From the NCBI RefSeq assembly GCF_002482385.1, contig NZ_DLFW01000028.1, forward strand, positions 1 to 12,947: a stretch of 12,947 nt of DNA, read 5' to 3'. Below the pieces are notes generated by a model. It did not search any database and was not told the DNA's origin. It worked only from the letters and a program-made list of their open reading frames with translations. Origin of the DNA: Dysgonomonas sp. UBA7710 (GTDB lineage: Bacteria > Bacteroidota > Bacteroidia > Bacteroidales > Dysgonomonadaceae). Numbering within the stretch: position 1 is the first letter of the stretch; each line of letters begins with the position of its first letter. The position numbers and the translations under genes were made by a program. Shown here piece by piece: positions 1 through 6,934 of the stretch.

Positions 1-41
1 GGGGAAGTTACGAGTAGACAAGATACGAGATACAAGTTGTT
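1..41 (+). repeat. 41-base repeat, left copy
   Basis: Begins GGGGAAGTTACGAGTAGAC. Its reverse complement is found at 12907-12947 with one mismatch (40/41) and at 12813-12853 with three mismatches (38/41), so the window is bracketed by inverted copies. No open reading frame or transposase accompanies it. It behaves as a member of an interspersed non-coding repeat family, and a draft contig could easily break at such a sequence. Confidence 0.85.
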
Positions 42-241
42 TGGAAATGAAAAATTAAAAGTGATAAGTGAAAAATATTTTTCACTCTTAGTTTTTCACT
101 TTTCACTTAGAACTTACTGTTAACTGTAAAAGTGTTACCTTTTTAATAGTTACGAGCTACTGCGCTCTGCGGCAGTTACGGGTTACGAGGTGACCGTTGG
201 TTCTTAATTCTTAATTTTTCATTTTTTATTCTTATTACAGG
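42..241. repeat. Heptad-periodic intergenic repeat region, left
   Basis: Much of this gene-free stretch reads in imperfect 7-base units. Examples are TTCACTT TTCACTT near 97-110, ACTGTTA ACTGTAA near 116-129, AGTTACG GGTTACG near 174-187, and TTCTTAA TTCTTAA TTTTTCA TTTTTTA near 201-230. It also contains a perfect 18-base palindrome (GTGAAAAATATTTTTCAC, 68-85) and a short inverted repeat ACTGC/GCAGT (159-176). Part of it (about 116-142) is a degenerate inverted copy of the spacer between the two right-hand repeats. No gene is visible. The pattern recalls the short tandemly repeated heptanucleotides known from cyanobacteria; a relationship is not implied. Confidence 0.7.
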
Positions 242-273
242 TTTGCCCTGTTTATATAAATACTTTACTTTTG
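242..273 (+). promoter_or_regulatory. Promoter of the metallophosphoesterase gene
   Basis: TTTG at 242-245, a 20-base spacer, then TACTTTTG at 266-273 match the Bacteroidota primary sigma factor consensus (-33 TTTG, -7 TAnnTTTG). Transcription would begin about 280, leaving a leader of only about a dozen bases before the ATG at 293. It probably also drives rnhB. Confidence 0.7.
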
Positions 274-292
274 TTATAGTTAAAAGAATCCG

Positions 293-1537
293 ATGAAACA
301 GATTTTACTATATATATTATCTCTCCTTTTTACGACTTCAGTGCTGGCTGACGAACCGATAAAGATAGGCGTAATAACTGATACACATTACCTTTCGGAG
401 AAACTGATGGATGATGGTTATGCATTACAGGATTATGTACAGATGAGCGGAAAAAATATAAAAGACGCCCCGGCTGTATTGGATAAAGTGTTGGATGATT
501 ATTTGCATAGCGATATACAAGTGTTGCTTGTAAGCGGTGATATGACAAAAGACGGAGAAAAACAAAGCCATCTTGATTTTGTAAATAAACTGAAGCCATT
601 ACAGAATAAAGGGGTAAAGATATTCGTTATTCCCGGCAACCATGATATAAATATGCCCGGTGCAGTAGAGTTTAAGGGGAATAAGGCTTTGCCTGTACCG
701 AACGTTACTCCGGAAGATTTTACTGATATTTACGCTTCATGCGGATACAATAGTGCTTTACTGAGAGATACGGCGTCGTTGAGCTATGTGGCTTCTTTGG
801 ATACCCATACATGGCTTGTGGCTATAGATGCGGCAAGATATAAAGAATATAAGACGCGGAGTATTTCGGGCGGAAAGATCTCTGCTGATACCGAAAAGTG
901 GATTGTTGAAGTTTTAGACGAAGCCAGGCTACAGAATGTGAATGTAATAGGTATGATGCACTGGGGACTGACAGAACACATCGTATACCAGTCTGTGTTT
1001 TTCAAAGACTATCTGGTTGATGACTGGAAACGTTTTGCAAACCTTTTTGCAGATAAGGGTATGAAGGCTGTTTTTACAGGGCATTTTCATTCGAATGACA
1101 TCTCGGCTTTCACCTCTGATAAGGGAAATACGATTTATGATATTGAGACAGGGACATTATCCGGCTACCCGTTTTCTTATCGCTTTGTAGAATTGAGTGA
1201 AAAAGGAATGGATATAAAAACAAAAAATGTAACTTCGCTACCGGATAATCCGGCATTGGCAGCCGATGATAAGCAGCGTATGCAGTTTTTATCACATAAA
1301 CTGACTATCCAAAAACTGAAAGGGATGGGTTATAACCTGCCGGATGATGTATTAAACCAATTTGCGGACGTATTGTCTCAGATATTTGTATTACACCTGT
1401 ATGGAGATGAAAAACCGGATGAGAAATTGAAACAATCGATGCTCAGGTTATCTAAAGTGATGGACTCGCCAATGGATATAGAAGAATTATATGTCGATTT
1501 TCCACCTGCGGATAATAATGTCCGGATTGTTTTCTGA
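293..1537 (+). CDS. Exported calcineurin-like metallophosphoesterase
   Basis: A 414-residue phosphoesterase of the calcineurin-like (two-metal) superfamily. The full set of metal-site motifs is present in order: D30-x-H32, G82-D83, G115-N116-H117-D118, H223 in a Met-Met-His-Trp context, and G263-H264-x-H266. Residues 1-19 form a signal peptide (hydrophobic LLYILSLLF core, cleavage probably after Val-Leu-Ala), so the enzyme should act in the periplasm or be surface-exposed; there is no lipobox. The roughly 120 residues after the last motif form a C-terminal extension I cannot assign. The substrate cannot be told from sequence; phosphodiesters or phosphomonoesters are both possible. A strong promoter lies directly upstream, and rnhB follows after 29 bases in the same direction, so the two are probably co-transcribed although their functions look unrelated. 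Confidence 0.9.
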   Translation: MKQILLYILSLLFTTSVLADEPIKIGVITDTHYLSEKLMDDGYALQDYVQMSGKNIKDAPAVLDKVLDDYLHSDIQVLLVSGDMTKDGEKQSHLDFVNKLKPLQNKGVKIFVIPGNHDINMPGAVEFKGNKALPVPNVTPEDFTDIYASCGYNSALLRDTASLSYVASLDTHTWLVAIDAARYKEYKTRSISGGKISADTEKWIVEVLDEARLQNVNVIGMMHWGLTEHIVYQSVFFKDYLVDDWKRFANLFADKGMKAVFTGHFHSNDISAFTSDKGNTIYDIETGTLSGYPFSYRFVELSEKGMDIKTKNVTSLPDNPALAADDKQRMQFLSHKLTIQKLKGMGYNLPDDVLNQFADVLSQIFVLHLYGDEKPDEKLKQSMLRLSKVMDSPMDIEELYVDFPPADNNVRIVF

Positions 1538-1566
1538 TAAAATAGACCGAAAAAACTTATTAAACT

Positions 1567-2166
1567 ATGCTCCAATTATCACTATATCCAGGCCAGATTG
1601 AAGCCGGATGCGACGAAGCCGGAAGGGGGTGTCTTGCCGGGCCTGTATTTGCTGCTGCTGTGATACTGCCAAAGGATTTTGAGTGTGAAGAACTAAATGA
1701 TTCGAAGCAATTGACAGAAAAAGAGCGGTATAAGCTGCGTCCCCTTATCGAAGAAAAAGCTTTAGCCTGGGCTGTCGGTATTGTAGATCATAAGGAGATA
1801 GATAAGATAAATATACTCAATGCGTCTTTTCTTGCTATGCAACGGGCTGTAGCTTCATTGAAGATCAGGCCGCAACATTTATTGATCGACGGCAACAGAT
1901 TCAGGAAGTATGAGGATGTGCCCCATACCTGTGTGGTAAAGGGGGATGGGAAGTTATTGCCTATTGCGGCGGCATCTATTCTTGCCAAGACATACAGGGA
2001 CGATTATATGGCGGAATTACATACGGAGTATCCTCTGTATGACTGGGATCATAATAAAGGTTATCCTACGAAGAAACACCGGAATGCTATAAGGGAGTAT
2101 GGTGTGACTCCCTATCACCGTCTTACGTTTAACCTTACGGAAAAGCAACTGAAATTGGATTTTTAG
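1567..2166 (+). CDS. rnhB: Ribonuclease HII
   Basis: Cleaves the RNA strand of RNA-DNA hybrids and nicks 5' of single ribonucleotides misincorporated in DNA (ribonucleotide excision repair); cytoplasmic. The 199-residue length is normal for bacterial RNase HII. The four catalytic acids are visible: D16 and E17 in the diagnostic DEAGRG motif, D108 in LLIDGN, and D145 in the ILAKTYRD motif. The conserved KGYPTKKH segment (164-171) is also intact. The ATG at 1567 places the motif at the usual distance from the N terminus. The gene follows the metallophosphoesterase by 29 bases with no evident promoter of its own. Its TAG stop overlaps by four bases the stop of the convergent gene on the other strand, leaving no room for an intergenic terminator. 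Confidence 0.96.
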   Translation: MLQLSLYPGQIEAGCDEAGRGCLAGPVFAAAVILPKDFECEELNDSKQLTEKERYKLRPLIEEKALAWAVGIVDHKEIDKINILNASFLAMQRAVASLKIRPQHLLIDGNRFRKYEDVPHTCVVKGDGKLLPIAAASILAKTYRDDYMAELHTEYPLYDWDHNKGYPTKKHRNAIREYGVTPYHRLTFNLTEKQLKLDF

Positions 2167-2735
2167 TAACCAAATTTCCCTTCGAAGTCTTTTGAAACTT
2201 CATTAAGGTAATAAAGTGTGCTCTTGCGTGTATTTATTCTGAATTCCCGTATATTATCATTTAGTTCAACTGCGCTGTCGGTAATAAAGTCTTCCGCCCG
2301 TATCACACGAGGCAAGAGTTTATCATTTGCTTTATTTTCATACAGGTAAGATATGTCAGTTACTTCCAGTACGCATTTGTCCTGAAACAGGAATCCGTTT
2401 ATGCGGTATCTCATAACCATTTTTTCGCGAATGCCTTTCGAGTTCGCAGGCAGAAGCAGTTCAATCCTCGATTTGGCTATAAATTCATTATTCTTTGTAT
2501 CGTGGCGTACACTTGAGATAAAAGGATCTTTACCATAATTAATAATAGCCCATTCTTTCAGTATCCTGTAATTGGCGTCTGCAGAAATATCCTTTTTTGA
2601 AGGAATCTCTTTTAAAAATGTCACTTTCCCTTCAATGACGGGTACGTCCACGAAATCTTCTCCCAGCTTTACTACTTGGGAAAAGCATAGGGTAGGTAGC
2701 ATAAAATATATAGTATAAAATATAAATTTTTCCAT
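2163..2735 (-). CDS. Small exported protein resembling DUF4468
   Basis: A 190-residue protein with a signal peptide (residues 1 to about 20, ending in Leu-Cys-Phe-Ser-Gln). The mature part starts with a Val-x-Gly-Lys-Val-x-Phe segment, followed by a Lys-Glu-Trp motif and a long alternating beta pattern. This looks like the DUF4468 family (TBP-like fold) that is common and functionally uncharacterised in Bacteroidota; I judge this by general resemblance only. The reading frame could be extended to 2786, but the -7 box at 2758-2765 lies inside that extension, so the ATG at 2735, which also begins a proper signal peptide, is the real start. The gene has its own promoter and is probably transcribed alone, converging on rnhB. 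Confidence 0.8.
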   Translation of the reverse strand: MEKFIFYTIYFMLPTLCFSQVVKLGEDFVDVPVIEGKVTFLKEIPSKKDISADANYRILKEWAIINYGKDPFISSVRHDTKNNEFIAKSRIELLLPANSKGIREKMVMRYRINGFLFQDKCVLEVTDISYLYENKANDKLLPRVIRAEDFITDSAVELNDNIREFRINTRKSTLYYLNEVSKDFEGKFGY

Positions 2736-2757
2736 AGTTTGAGTTAGTTGTGTGTTG

Positions 2758-2787
2758 CAAATATAGGAATATATTTGAGAACTCAAA
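2758..2787 (-). promoter_or_regulatory. Promoter of the DUF4468-like gene
   Basis: Reading the minus strand, TTTG (2784-2787) is followed after 18 bases by TATATTTG (2758-2765), a full match to the Bacteroidota -7 consensus. Transcription would start about 2751, giving a leader of about 16 bases before the ATG at 2735. It sits in the 74-base gap after the acyltransferase gene. Confidence 0.7.
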
Positions 2788-2809
2788 GTATGAAAGATGC
2801 TATTCCGTT

Positions 2810-3958
2810 TTACGATTGTATGGCTTCCAGATGATTTTTTAATGTATTAGAATACATTTCCAGCATCTTATCCCATACAAAGTCATAGTCGATATAATCG
2901 AGATCTATTTTCTTTATTTGCTTATCCAGATAAGATTTGAAGTTTTCCAACTGCCCTGATGTATACTTGTCATTGAACTTATTCACTTTATAAAACATGT
3001 CATAGGCCATGTAATTGCAAGGGAATATTTCATAGTTGGAGTGTATTTCCTTATCTATGATTTTAGCGGCCAGTTCGGGTTGCAAACGTTTGTCGGGTTC
3101 TGTGATCTTATCCAGTTCGGGATTGATACAGTTTCCGAAGCGGAATATCACATTCCCTTTCTGTCCCAGTATGCCGATTTCCATATTCAGAAGATCGTCG
3201 CGTTGAGACTTCTTGAAATCAGGATTGTCGCGTTTTTGCTGAAATTCTTTGGCTTTCAGATAATCGCACGGGTCATATTCATATGAGATAGCAAGCGGTA
3301 TAAGATTCAGTTCTTTCAGGCTTTCAATAAACGGTTTATCTTCCGGATATAACGCCAGCATTTTCAACAGGCTGTCCTGTGTGCGGTCATCTGCGTTTTT
3401 TGCACGGCCTTCACGCTGGGCGATCCATACCGATTCGCCTTTGGATGATATTACGTGATGGATATATTCAGACAGGTGCTTGGAAGCAGTAAGCCTCTCT
3501 TTTATAGAAAGCCCCCGTCTTACTATAAAACTCTTATTAAGTCTCACCAGCTTATCTATCCATGGATGGATAAGCAGATTGTCACCAATGGCTATTTCAG
3601 TCGTTTTGAATCCTTCCTTATGGCGGAGTATATTCAACAAACCGGCATCCAGAACAATATCCCTGTGGTTGGATAAAAAGAGGTGTTGTACCGATTTGTC
3701 GATAGTTTCCCATTTATCGCCTTTGATACTGGTTGCTACTTTCATACCCAACATTGTTACCACCGGATATATCATCTCTGACTGAAACTGTTCTTTGGAT
3801 TTATATCTCAGCATTTCAGCTGAAAATTCATCCCAGTCTATATTAGGTATTATATATTTTACAGCGTGCTGAAACCCCGGATCTACCAGTATATCCTGAA
3901 TAGCTTGTTCCACCTCGTGGTCATATAGAGGTGCTATGTCATCAAACTTATTACTCAT
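2810..3958 (-). CDS. Glycerolipid acyltransferase (PlsC/PlsB-like)
   Basis: A 382-residue protein of the glycerol-phosphate/lysophosphatidate acyltransferase superfamily, expected to transfer a fatty acyl chain to a glycerol backbone at the inner membrane. Family blocks appear in order: motif I Ser-Asn-His98-Arg-Asp, a motif II-like segment (about 125-149, Gly-Asp-Asn-Leu...Phe-Ile-Val-Arg-Arg), motif III-like Arg-Glu-Gly-Arg (182-185), and a motif IV-like Ile-Pro-Leu-Ala-Ile-Ser-Tyr-Glu. Oddly, motif I is His-x5-Asp (H98, D104) rather than the usual His-x4-Asp. No transmembrane helix is evident, and it is longer than a typical PlsC (about 240). A TTG at 3973 would overlap the ddl stop, but the ATG at 3958, 11 bases after ddl, is more likely. 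It is the last gene of the PASTA-rluD-ddl run; substrate and acyl donor are not shown by sequence. Confidence 0.82.
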   Translation of the reverse strand: MSNKFDDIAPLYDHEVEQAIQDILVDPGFQHAVKYIIPNIDWDEFSAEMLRYKSKEQFQSEMIYPVVTMLGMKVATSIKGDKWETIDKSVQHLFLSNHRDIVLDAGLLNILRHKEGFKTTEIAIGDNLLIHPWIDKLVRLNKSFIVRRGLSIKERLTASKHLSEYIHHVISSKGESVWIAQREGRAKNADDRTQDSLLKMLALYPEDKPFIESLKELNLIPLAISYEYDPCDYLKAKEFQQKRDNPDFKKSQRDDLLNMEIGILGQKGNVIFRFGNCINPELDKITEPDKRLQPELAAKIIDKEIHSNYEIFPCNYMAYDMFYKVNKFNDKYTSGQLENFKSYLDKQIKKIDLDYIDYDFVWDKMLEMYSNTLKNHLEAIQS

Positions 3959-3969
3959 AGCGTGTAAAT

Positions 3970-4953
3970 TCAATTCGCGTTAAATTCGTTTTCTATAATT
4001 TCCGTCAACACATCAGTTATATTTAATCCTGCTGCAGCTACCTGCTGAGGAATAAAACTGGTCTGTGTCATGCCGGGAACGGTATTTACTTCCAGTAAGT
4101 ACGGTATATTGTCAGAGATAATAAAATCTACCCTGATAATACCTTTAGCTCCTACCATATCGTATATTCTGCGAGTTAATCGCTGTATCTCATTTGTCAT
4201 TTCATCCGGTATGCGGGCAGGAGTAATTTCTTCTACCTGACCTTCATATTTGGCTTCATAATTAAAAAACTCATTCGGAGTGACTACTTCCGTAATAGGA
4301 AAGACCACTTCTTTACCCTTTATTTTATAACAACCGCAGGTGACTTCTTGTCCATTGATAAAACTCTCAATAATCACTTCGGGAGTTTCGCCGAATGCGA
4401 TGTCTATAGCTTTTTGTAGTTGTTCTATCGATTTCACTTTCGTTGTAGCAAAACTCGAACCTCCTGTGTTTGGTTTTACAAACATCGGAAATCCCAACTT
4501 TGCAGCAATGTCGTCTATGCTGCATCTTGTATCTTTATTCAAATATAAGGAATCTGCGACTCTTATACCAAAGTTTTTAAGGAAATTATTGCAGACAAAT
4601 TTGTTCATGGTCAAAGAAGAGGCCATCATCCCACAGGTGGAGTAGGGGATATTGAGCATATCTAAATAGCCTTGCAAGCGGCCGTCTTCGCCCGGAGTAC
4701 CGTGTATGATGATGAATGCAAAATCAAATTTTATCTTTTCGCCTTTTTGCGGATGCGTAAAGCTGAAATCGTTTTTATCGACAGGATATATCTCTCCGTC
4801 TGCATTGACAGTCCAGCTTTCTCTTACTATTTTAACTTTGTGGATGTTGTATTTCTCTTTATCTAAAAAGGAATAGACGCCGGACATACTTTTCTCCGAT
4901 ACTATTATCTCGGAAGAATATCCCCCCCATACTATGGCGATGTTTCGTTTCAT
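3970..4953 (-). CDS. ddl: D-alanine--D-alanine ligase
   Basis: ATP-dependent cytoplasmic ligase making D-Ala-D-Ala for the peptidoglycan precursor. At 327 residues it is of normal length for an ATP-grasp Ddl. Visible landmarks: N-terminal Gly-Gly-x-Ser-Ser-Glu15 (first D-Ala site), HGTPGEDG (84-91), the ATP-binding K160 and glycine-rich NTGGSS loop, omega-loop Y232 in NYEAKY, and metal ligands D276, E288 and N290 in the Leu-Leu-Glu-Val-Asn-Thr segment. The tyrosine in the omega loop is that of D-Ala-D-Ala enzymes, not of the D-Ala-D-Lac ligases of vancomycin resistance (family knowledge). It lies 115 bases downstream of the RluD gene, and that gap carries a palindromic element matching one in front of the PASTA gene. 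The acyltransferase follows 11 bases later. Confidence 0.96.
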   Translation of the reverse strand: MKRNIAIVWGGYSSEIIVSEKSMSGVYSFLDKEKYNIHKVKIVRESWTVNADGEIYPVDKNDFSFTHPQKGEKIKFDFAFIIIHGTPGEDGRLQGYLDMLNIPYSTCGMMASSLTMNKFVCNNFLKNFGIRVADSLYLNKDTRCSIDDIAAKLGFPMFVKPNTGGSSFATTKVKSIEQLQKAIDIAFGETPEVIIESFINGQEVTCGCYKIKGKEVVFPITEVVTPNEFFNYEAKYEGQVEEITPARIPDEMTNEIQRLTRRIYDMVGAKGIIRVDFIISDNIPYLLEVNTVPGMTQTSFIPQQVAAAGLNITDVLTEIIENEFNAN

Positions 4954-4974
4954 TGGTCAATTAAACTTGATAGT

Positions 4975-4989
4975 TAAGGTCAAAGACCT
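4975..4989 (-). promoter_or_regulatory. Palindromic leader element upstream of ddl
   Basis: Minus strand reads AGGTCTTTGACCTTA: an AGGTC-N3-GACCT inverted repeat, 21-23 bases before the ddl ATG. It matches 14 of 15 bases of the element at 6768-6782 upstream of the PASTA gene. It could be a protein operator or a 5-bp RNA hairpin with a 3-base loop in the leader; which of these, if either, is unknown. Confidence 0.5.
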
Positions 4990-5068
4990 GTTTATTACTT
5001 TTATATGTAAAACAACAACAGATAGTTATGACTAATTATTGCTGTATTAAAATTCTTTCCGCTCCTTT

Positions 5069-6136
5069 TTATATTTCCCTGTTGGCTATGTATCCCCGCC
5101 ATTTTTCAAGCAATTGGCTCATATCATCCGGCATAGGTGCTTCGAACATAAGTTCTTCCCCTGTACGGGGTTGTATGAAACCCAGAGTCTGCGCATGTAG
5201 CGCCTGGCGCGGGCATATATTGAAGCAATTCTGAACAAACTGCTTATATTTTGCAAAATGAGTCCCTTTCAGTACCTCGTTGCCACCATACCGTTCGTCG
5301 TTGAACAATGTATGGCCTATATATTTCATATGCACGCGTATCTGATGTGTACGCCCTGTTTCCAAACGGCATTGTACTAATGTTACATAACCAAGGCGTT
5401 CCAGTACCTTATAATGTGTGACGGCCGGTTTACCATGCTCCCCGTCTTTGAAGACGGTCATCAGCATACGGTCTTTCAGATCGCGCCCGATATTGCCTTC
5501 TATCCGTCCTTCGTCTTCGTCGATTGCCCCCCAAACAAGTGCTACATATTGGCGCTTTGTGGTTTTGTTGAAAAACTGAGCGGACAGATGCGCTTTTGCA
5601 TAAGCATTCTTGGCTACCACAATCAGGCCCGAAGTGTCTTTGTCGATGCGATGAACAATACCCAGACGCGGGTCCTTGGCATCGTATTCAGGCGTATCTT
5701 TCAGACGGTAGGCTACGGCGTTTACCAGAGTTCCCTGGTAATTCCCGAATCCGGGGTGTACAACAAGTCCCGGCGGTTTATTTATGACCATCAGGTCGTC
5801 ATCTTCATAAACCACATCCAACGGTATATCTTCCGGTATGATTTCCAGTTCGCGTGGCGGACGGTTCATTACGACAGATATAACATCCAGTGGTTTTATC
5901 TTATAATTCGATTTTACGGGATTTTCATTGACCAAGATACAATTTGCTTCGGCTGCCTGCTGTATTCTGTTGCGCGAAACTCCGACAATATGCATTGCCA
6001 GATATTTATCTACACGTATCATACCCTGCCCTTTGTCGGCTACAAACCGGTAATGTTCGTACAGGCCTGAATCTTCCTGTCCTTCGGTTAATTCATCTTC
6101 CGGAAGGTCTTCTATATTGTCAAAAGAATCGTTCAT
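5069..6136 (-). CDS. RluD/RluA-family 23S rRNA pseudouridine synthase
   Basis: Converts uridine to pseudouridine in RNA; by family, the RluD type acts on helix 69 of 23S rRNA in the cytoplasm. Of 355 residues, about 38-90 form an S4 RNA-binding domain (the Ile-Arg-Val-Asp-Lys-Tyr start). The catalytic domain follows, with D165 in the signature HRIDKDTSGL and the conserved GRTHQIRVH segment later. An acidic stretch of about 25 residues precedes the S4 domain, which is common in Bacteroidota members. The ATG at 6136 lies two bases after the PASTA gene stop, so the two are almost certainly co-transcribed and perhaps translationally coupled. The exact site specificity (RluD rather than RluA or RluC) is inferred from the S4 domain and overall similarity. 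Confidence 0.92.
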   Translation of the reverse strand: MNDSFDNIEDLPEDELTEGQEDSGLYEHYRFVADKGQGMIRVDKYLAMHIVGVSRNRIQQAAEANCILVNENPVKSNYKIKPLDVISVVMNRPPRELEIIPEDIPLDVVYEDDDLMVINKPPGLVVHPGFGNYQGTLVNAVAYRLKDTPEYDAKDPRLGIVHRIDKDTSGLIVVAKNAYAKAHLSAQFFNKTTKRQYVALVWGAIDEDEGRIEGNIGRDLKDRMLMTVFKDGEHGKPAVTHYKVLERLGYVTLVQCRLETGRTHQIRVHMKYIGHTLFNDERYGGNEVLKGTHFAKYKQFVQNCFNICPRQALHAQTLGFIQPRTGEELMFEAPMPDDMSQLLEKWRGYIANREI

Positions 6137-6138
6137 TA

Positions 6139-6753
6139 TTATTGAAAGAAAGATTCATCTACATTAGTATTCGCATCGGGAATGCTGTCTTCGAGAACTT
6201 CTCCTCCGGCGCCAACGGTCATCCTCAGAGTAGAACCTTTCGGTATTTTTTGATTTGGAGACAACGTTTGCCCCTTATATGAAACTGAGATAACAATGCC
6301 GGCGTATGCCGACGGAACTTCATCTATGATAATCTTATCAAATCCGAGCGAATTTAACTGGGCTTCAGCCTGACGGCGAGAATAATCTTTTAGCTCGGGT
6401 ATAGCTACCATTTGGATGCCTTTGGCCTGAATGGTGAGGAAAATGGTGCGCCCTTCTTTTACTTTCGATTGTTCTTTTGGTGTTTGTTCCGTAATGGCTC
6501 CGGGAACACCTCCTGTGGTGAAAATAGAGTCCACAACCTCATATTGAAGGTTTGCCGCTTTAAGGATTCCTTCCGCATCTTCTACTTGCAAGCCTTTTAC
6601 AGCTGGTACAACAACGGACTCATCGTGTTTGGTATATCTGTTTAAAAAGAATAATACGATAATTATCAGAACGAATCCTGCGGCAATCATCAATAATATA
6701 TTCTTAACATAGATATTGGTAAGAAATTTTGAAACAAAGCTTTTTTTCTCCAT
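6139..6753 (-). CDS. Membrane-anchored PASTA-domain protein without a kinase domain
   Basis: A 204-residue bitopic protein. A short basic N-terminal cytoplasmic part is followed by one transmembrane helix (about 18-37) and two PASTA domains outside (about 45-111 and 112-182), then an acidic, Asp- and Asn-containing tail. PASTA domains in Ser/Thr kinases (PknB/StkP) and penicillin-binding proteins bind peptidoglycan fragments or beta-lactams. Here neither a kinase nor a transpeptidase domain is present and none is encoded nearby. Its place as first gene of a run containing ddl suggests a role in cell-wall growth or sensing; this is inference. A -7 box at 6803-6810 and the palindromic element at 6768-6782 precede it. 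The start ATG at 6753 gives a sensible positive-inside membrane anchor. Confidence 0.9.
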   Translation of the reverse strand: MEKKSFVSKFLTNIYVKNILLMIAAGFVLIIIVLFFLNRYTKHDESVVVPAVKGLQVEDAEGILKAANLQYEVVDSIFTTGGVPGAITEQTPKEQSKVKEGRTIFLTIQAKGIQMVAIPELKDYSRRQAEAQLNSLGFDKIIIDEVPSAYAGIVISVSYKGQTLSPNQKIPKGSTLRMTVGAGGEVLEDSIPDANTNVDESFFQ

Positions 6754-6767
6754 GTAAACAAATTAAG

Positions 6768-6782
6768 TAAGGTCACAGACCT
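6768..6782 (-). promoter_or_regulatory. Palindromic leader element upstream of the PASTA gene
   Basis: Minus strand reads AGGTCTGTGACCTTA, an AGGTC-N3-GACCT inverted repeat 14-16 bases before the ATG at 6753 and about 20 bases downstream of the -7 box, so within the predicted leader. It is 14/15 identical to the element before ddl (4975-4989). Confidence 0.5.
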
Positions 6783-6802
6783 ATTCCATATTGAACGTGA
6801 TG

Positions 6803-6810
6803 CAAAAATA
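6803..6810 (-). promoter_or_regulatory. -7 box of the PASTA-rluD-ddl operon promoter
   Basis: Minus strand TATTTTTG matches TAnnTTTG. I do not find a clear -33 TTG at the normal distance. Transcription would start about 6796, giving a leader of about 43 bases that contains the palindrome at 6768-6782. Confidence 0.5.
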
Positions 6811-6881
6811 TTAAAAAATTACGGGTTTTGCTTCTTTTACATTACATATTTATGTTATTATAAGTAAAGATATCCGTAAAG

Positions 6882-6911
6882 AAAAAGGATAGCCAAAAAT
6901 GACTATCCTTT
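6882..6911 (-). terminator. Intrinsic terminator after the Lrp/AsnC gene
   Basis: On the minus strand AAAGGATAG (6911-6903), a 10-base loop, then CTATCCTTT (6892-6884) running into further Ts: a 9-bp stem with a U-run. It lies 24 bases past the Lrp stop at 6935 and separates it from the PASTA operon. Confidence 0.7.
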
Positions 6912-6934
6912 CATATTAAGAAATGAGTTATATC

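Noticed and set aside
2736..2786. Longer N terminus for the DUF4468-like protein
   Set aside because: The promoter -7 box lies within this extension, and the ATG at 2735 begins a good signal peptide.
3959..3973. TTG start for the acyltransferase overlapping the ddl stop
   Set aside because: An ATG five codons later is the more likely start; the overlap would be attractive for translational coupling but is not needed, and cannot be fully excluded.
3970..4953. ddl as a vancomycin-resistance D-Ala-D-Lac ligase
   Set aside because: The omega-loop tyrosine (Y232 in NYEAKY) and lack of vanH/vanX neighbours indicate an ordinary D-Ala-D-Ala ligase.
5414..6070. 218-codon open frame antisense to the RluD-type gene
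   Set aside because: The opposite strand encodes a complete pseudouridine synthase with all motifs; the antisense frame has no recognisable domain and is a by-product of codon usage.
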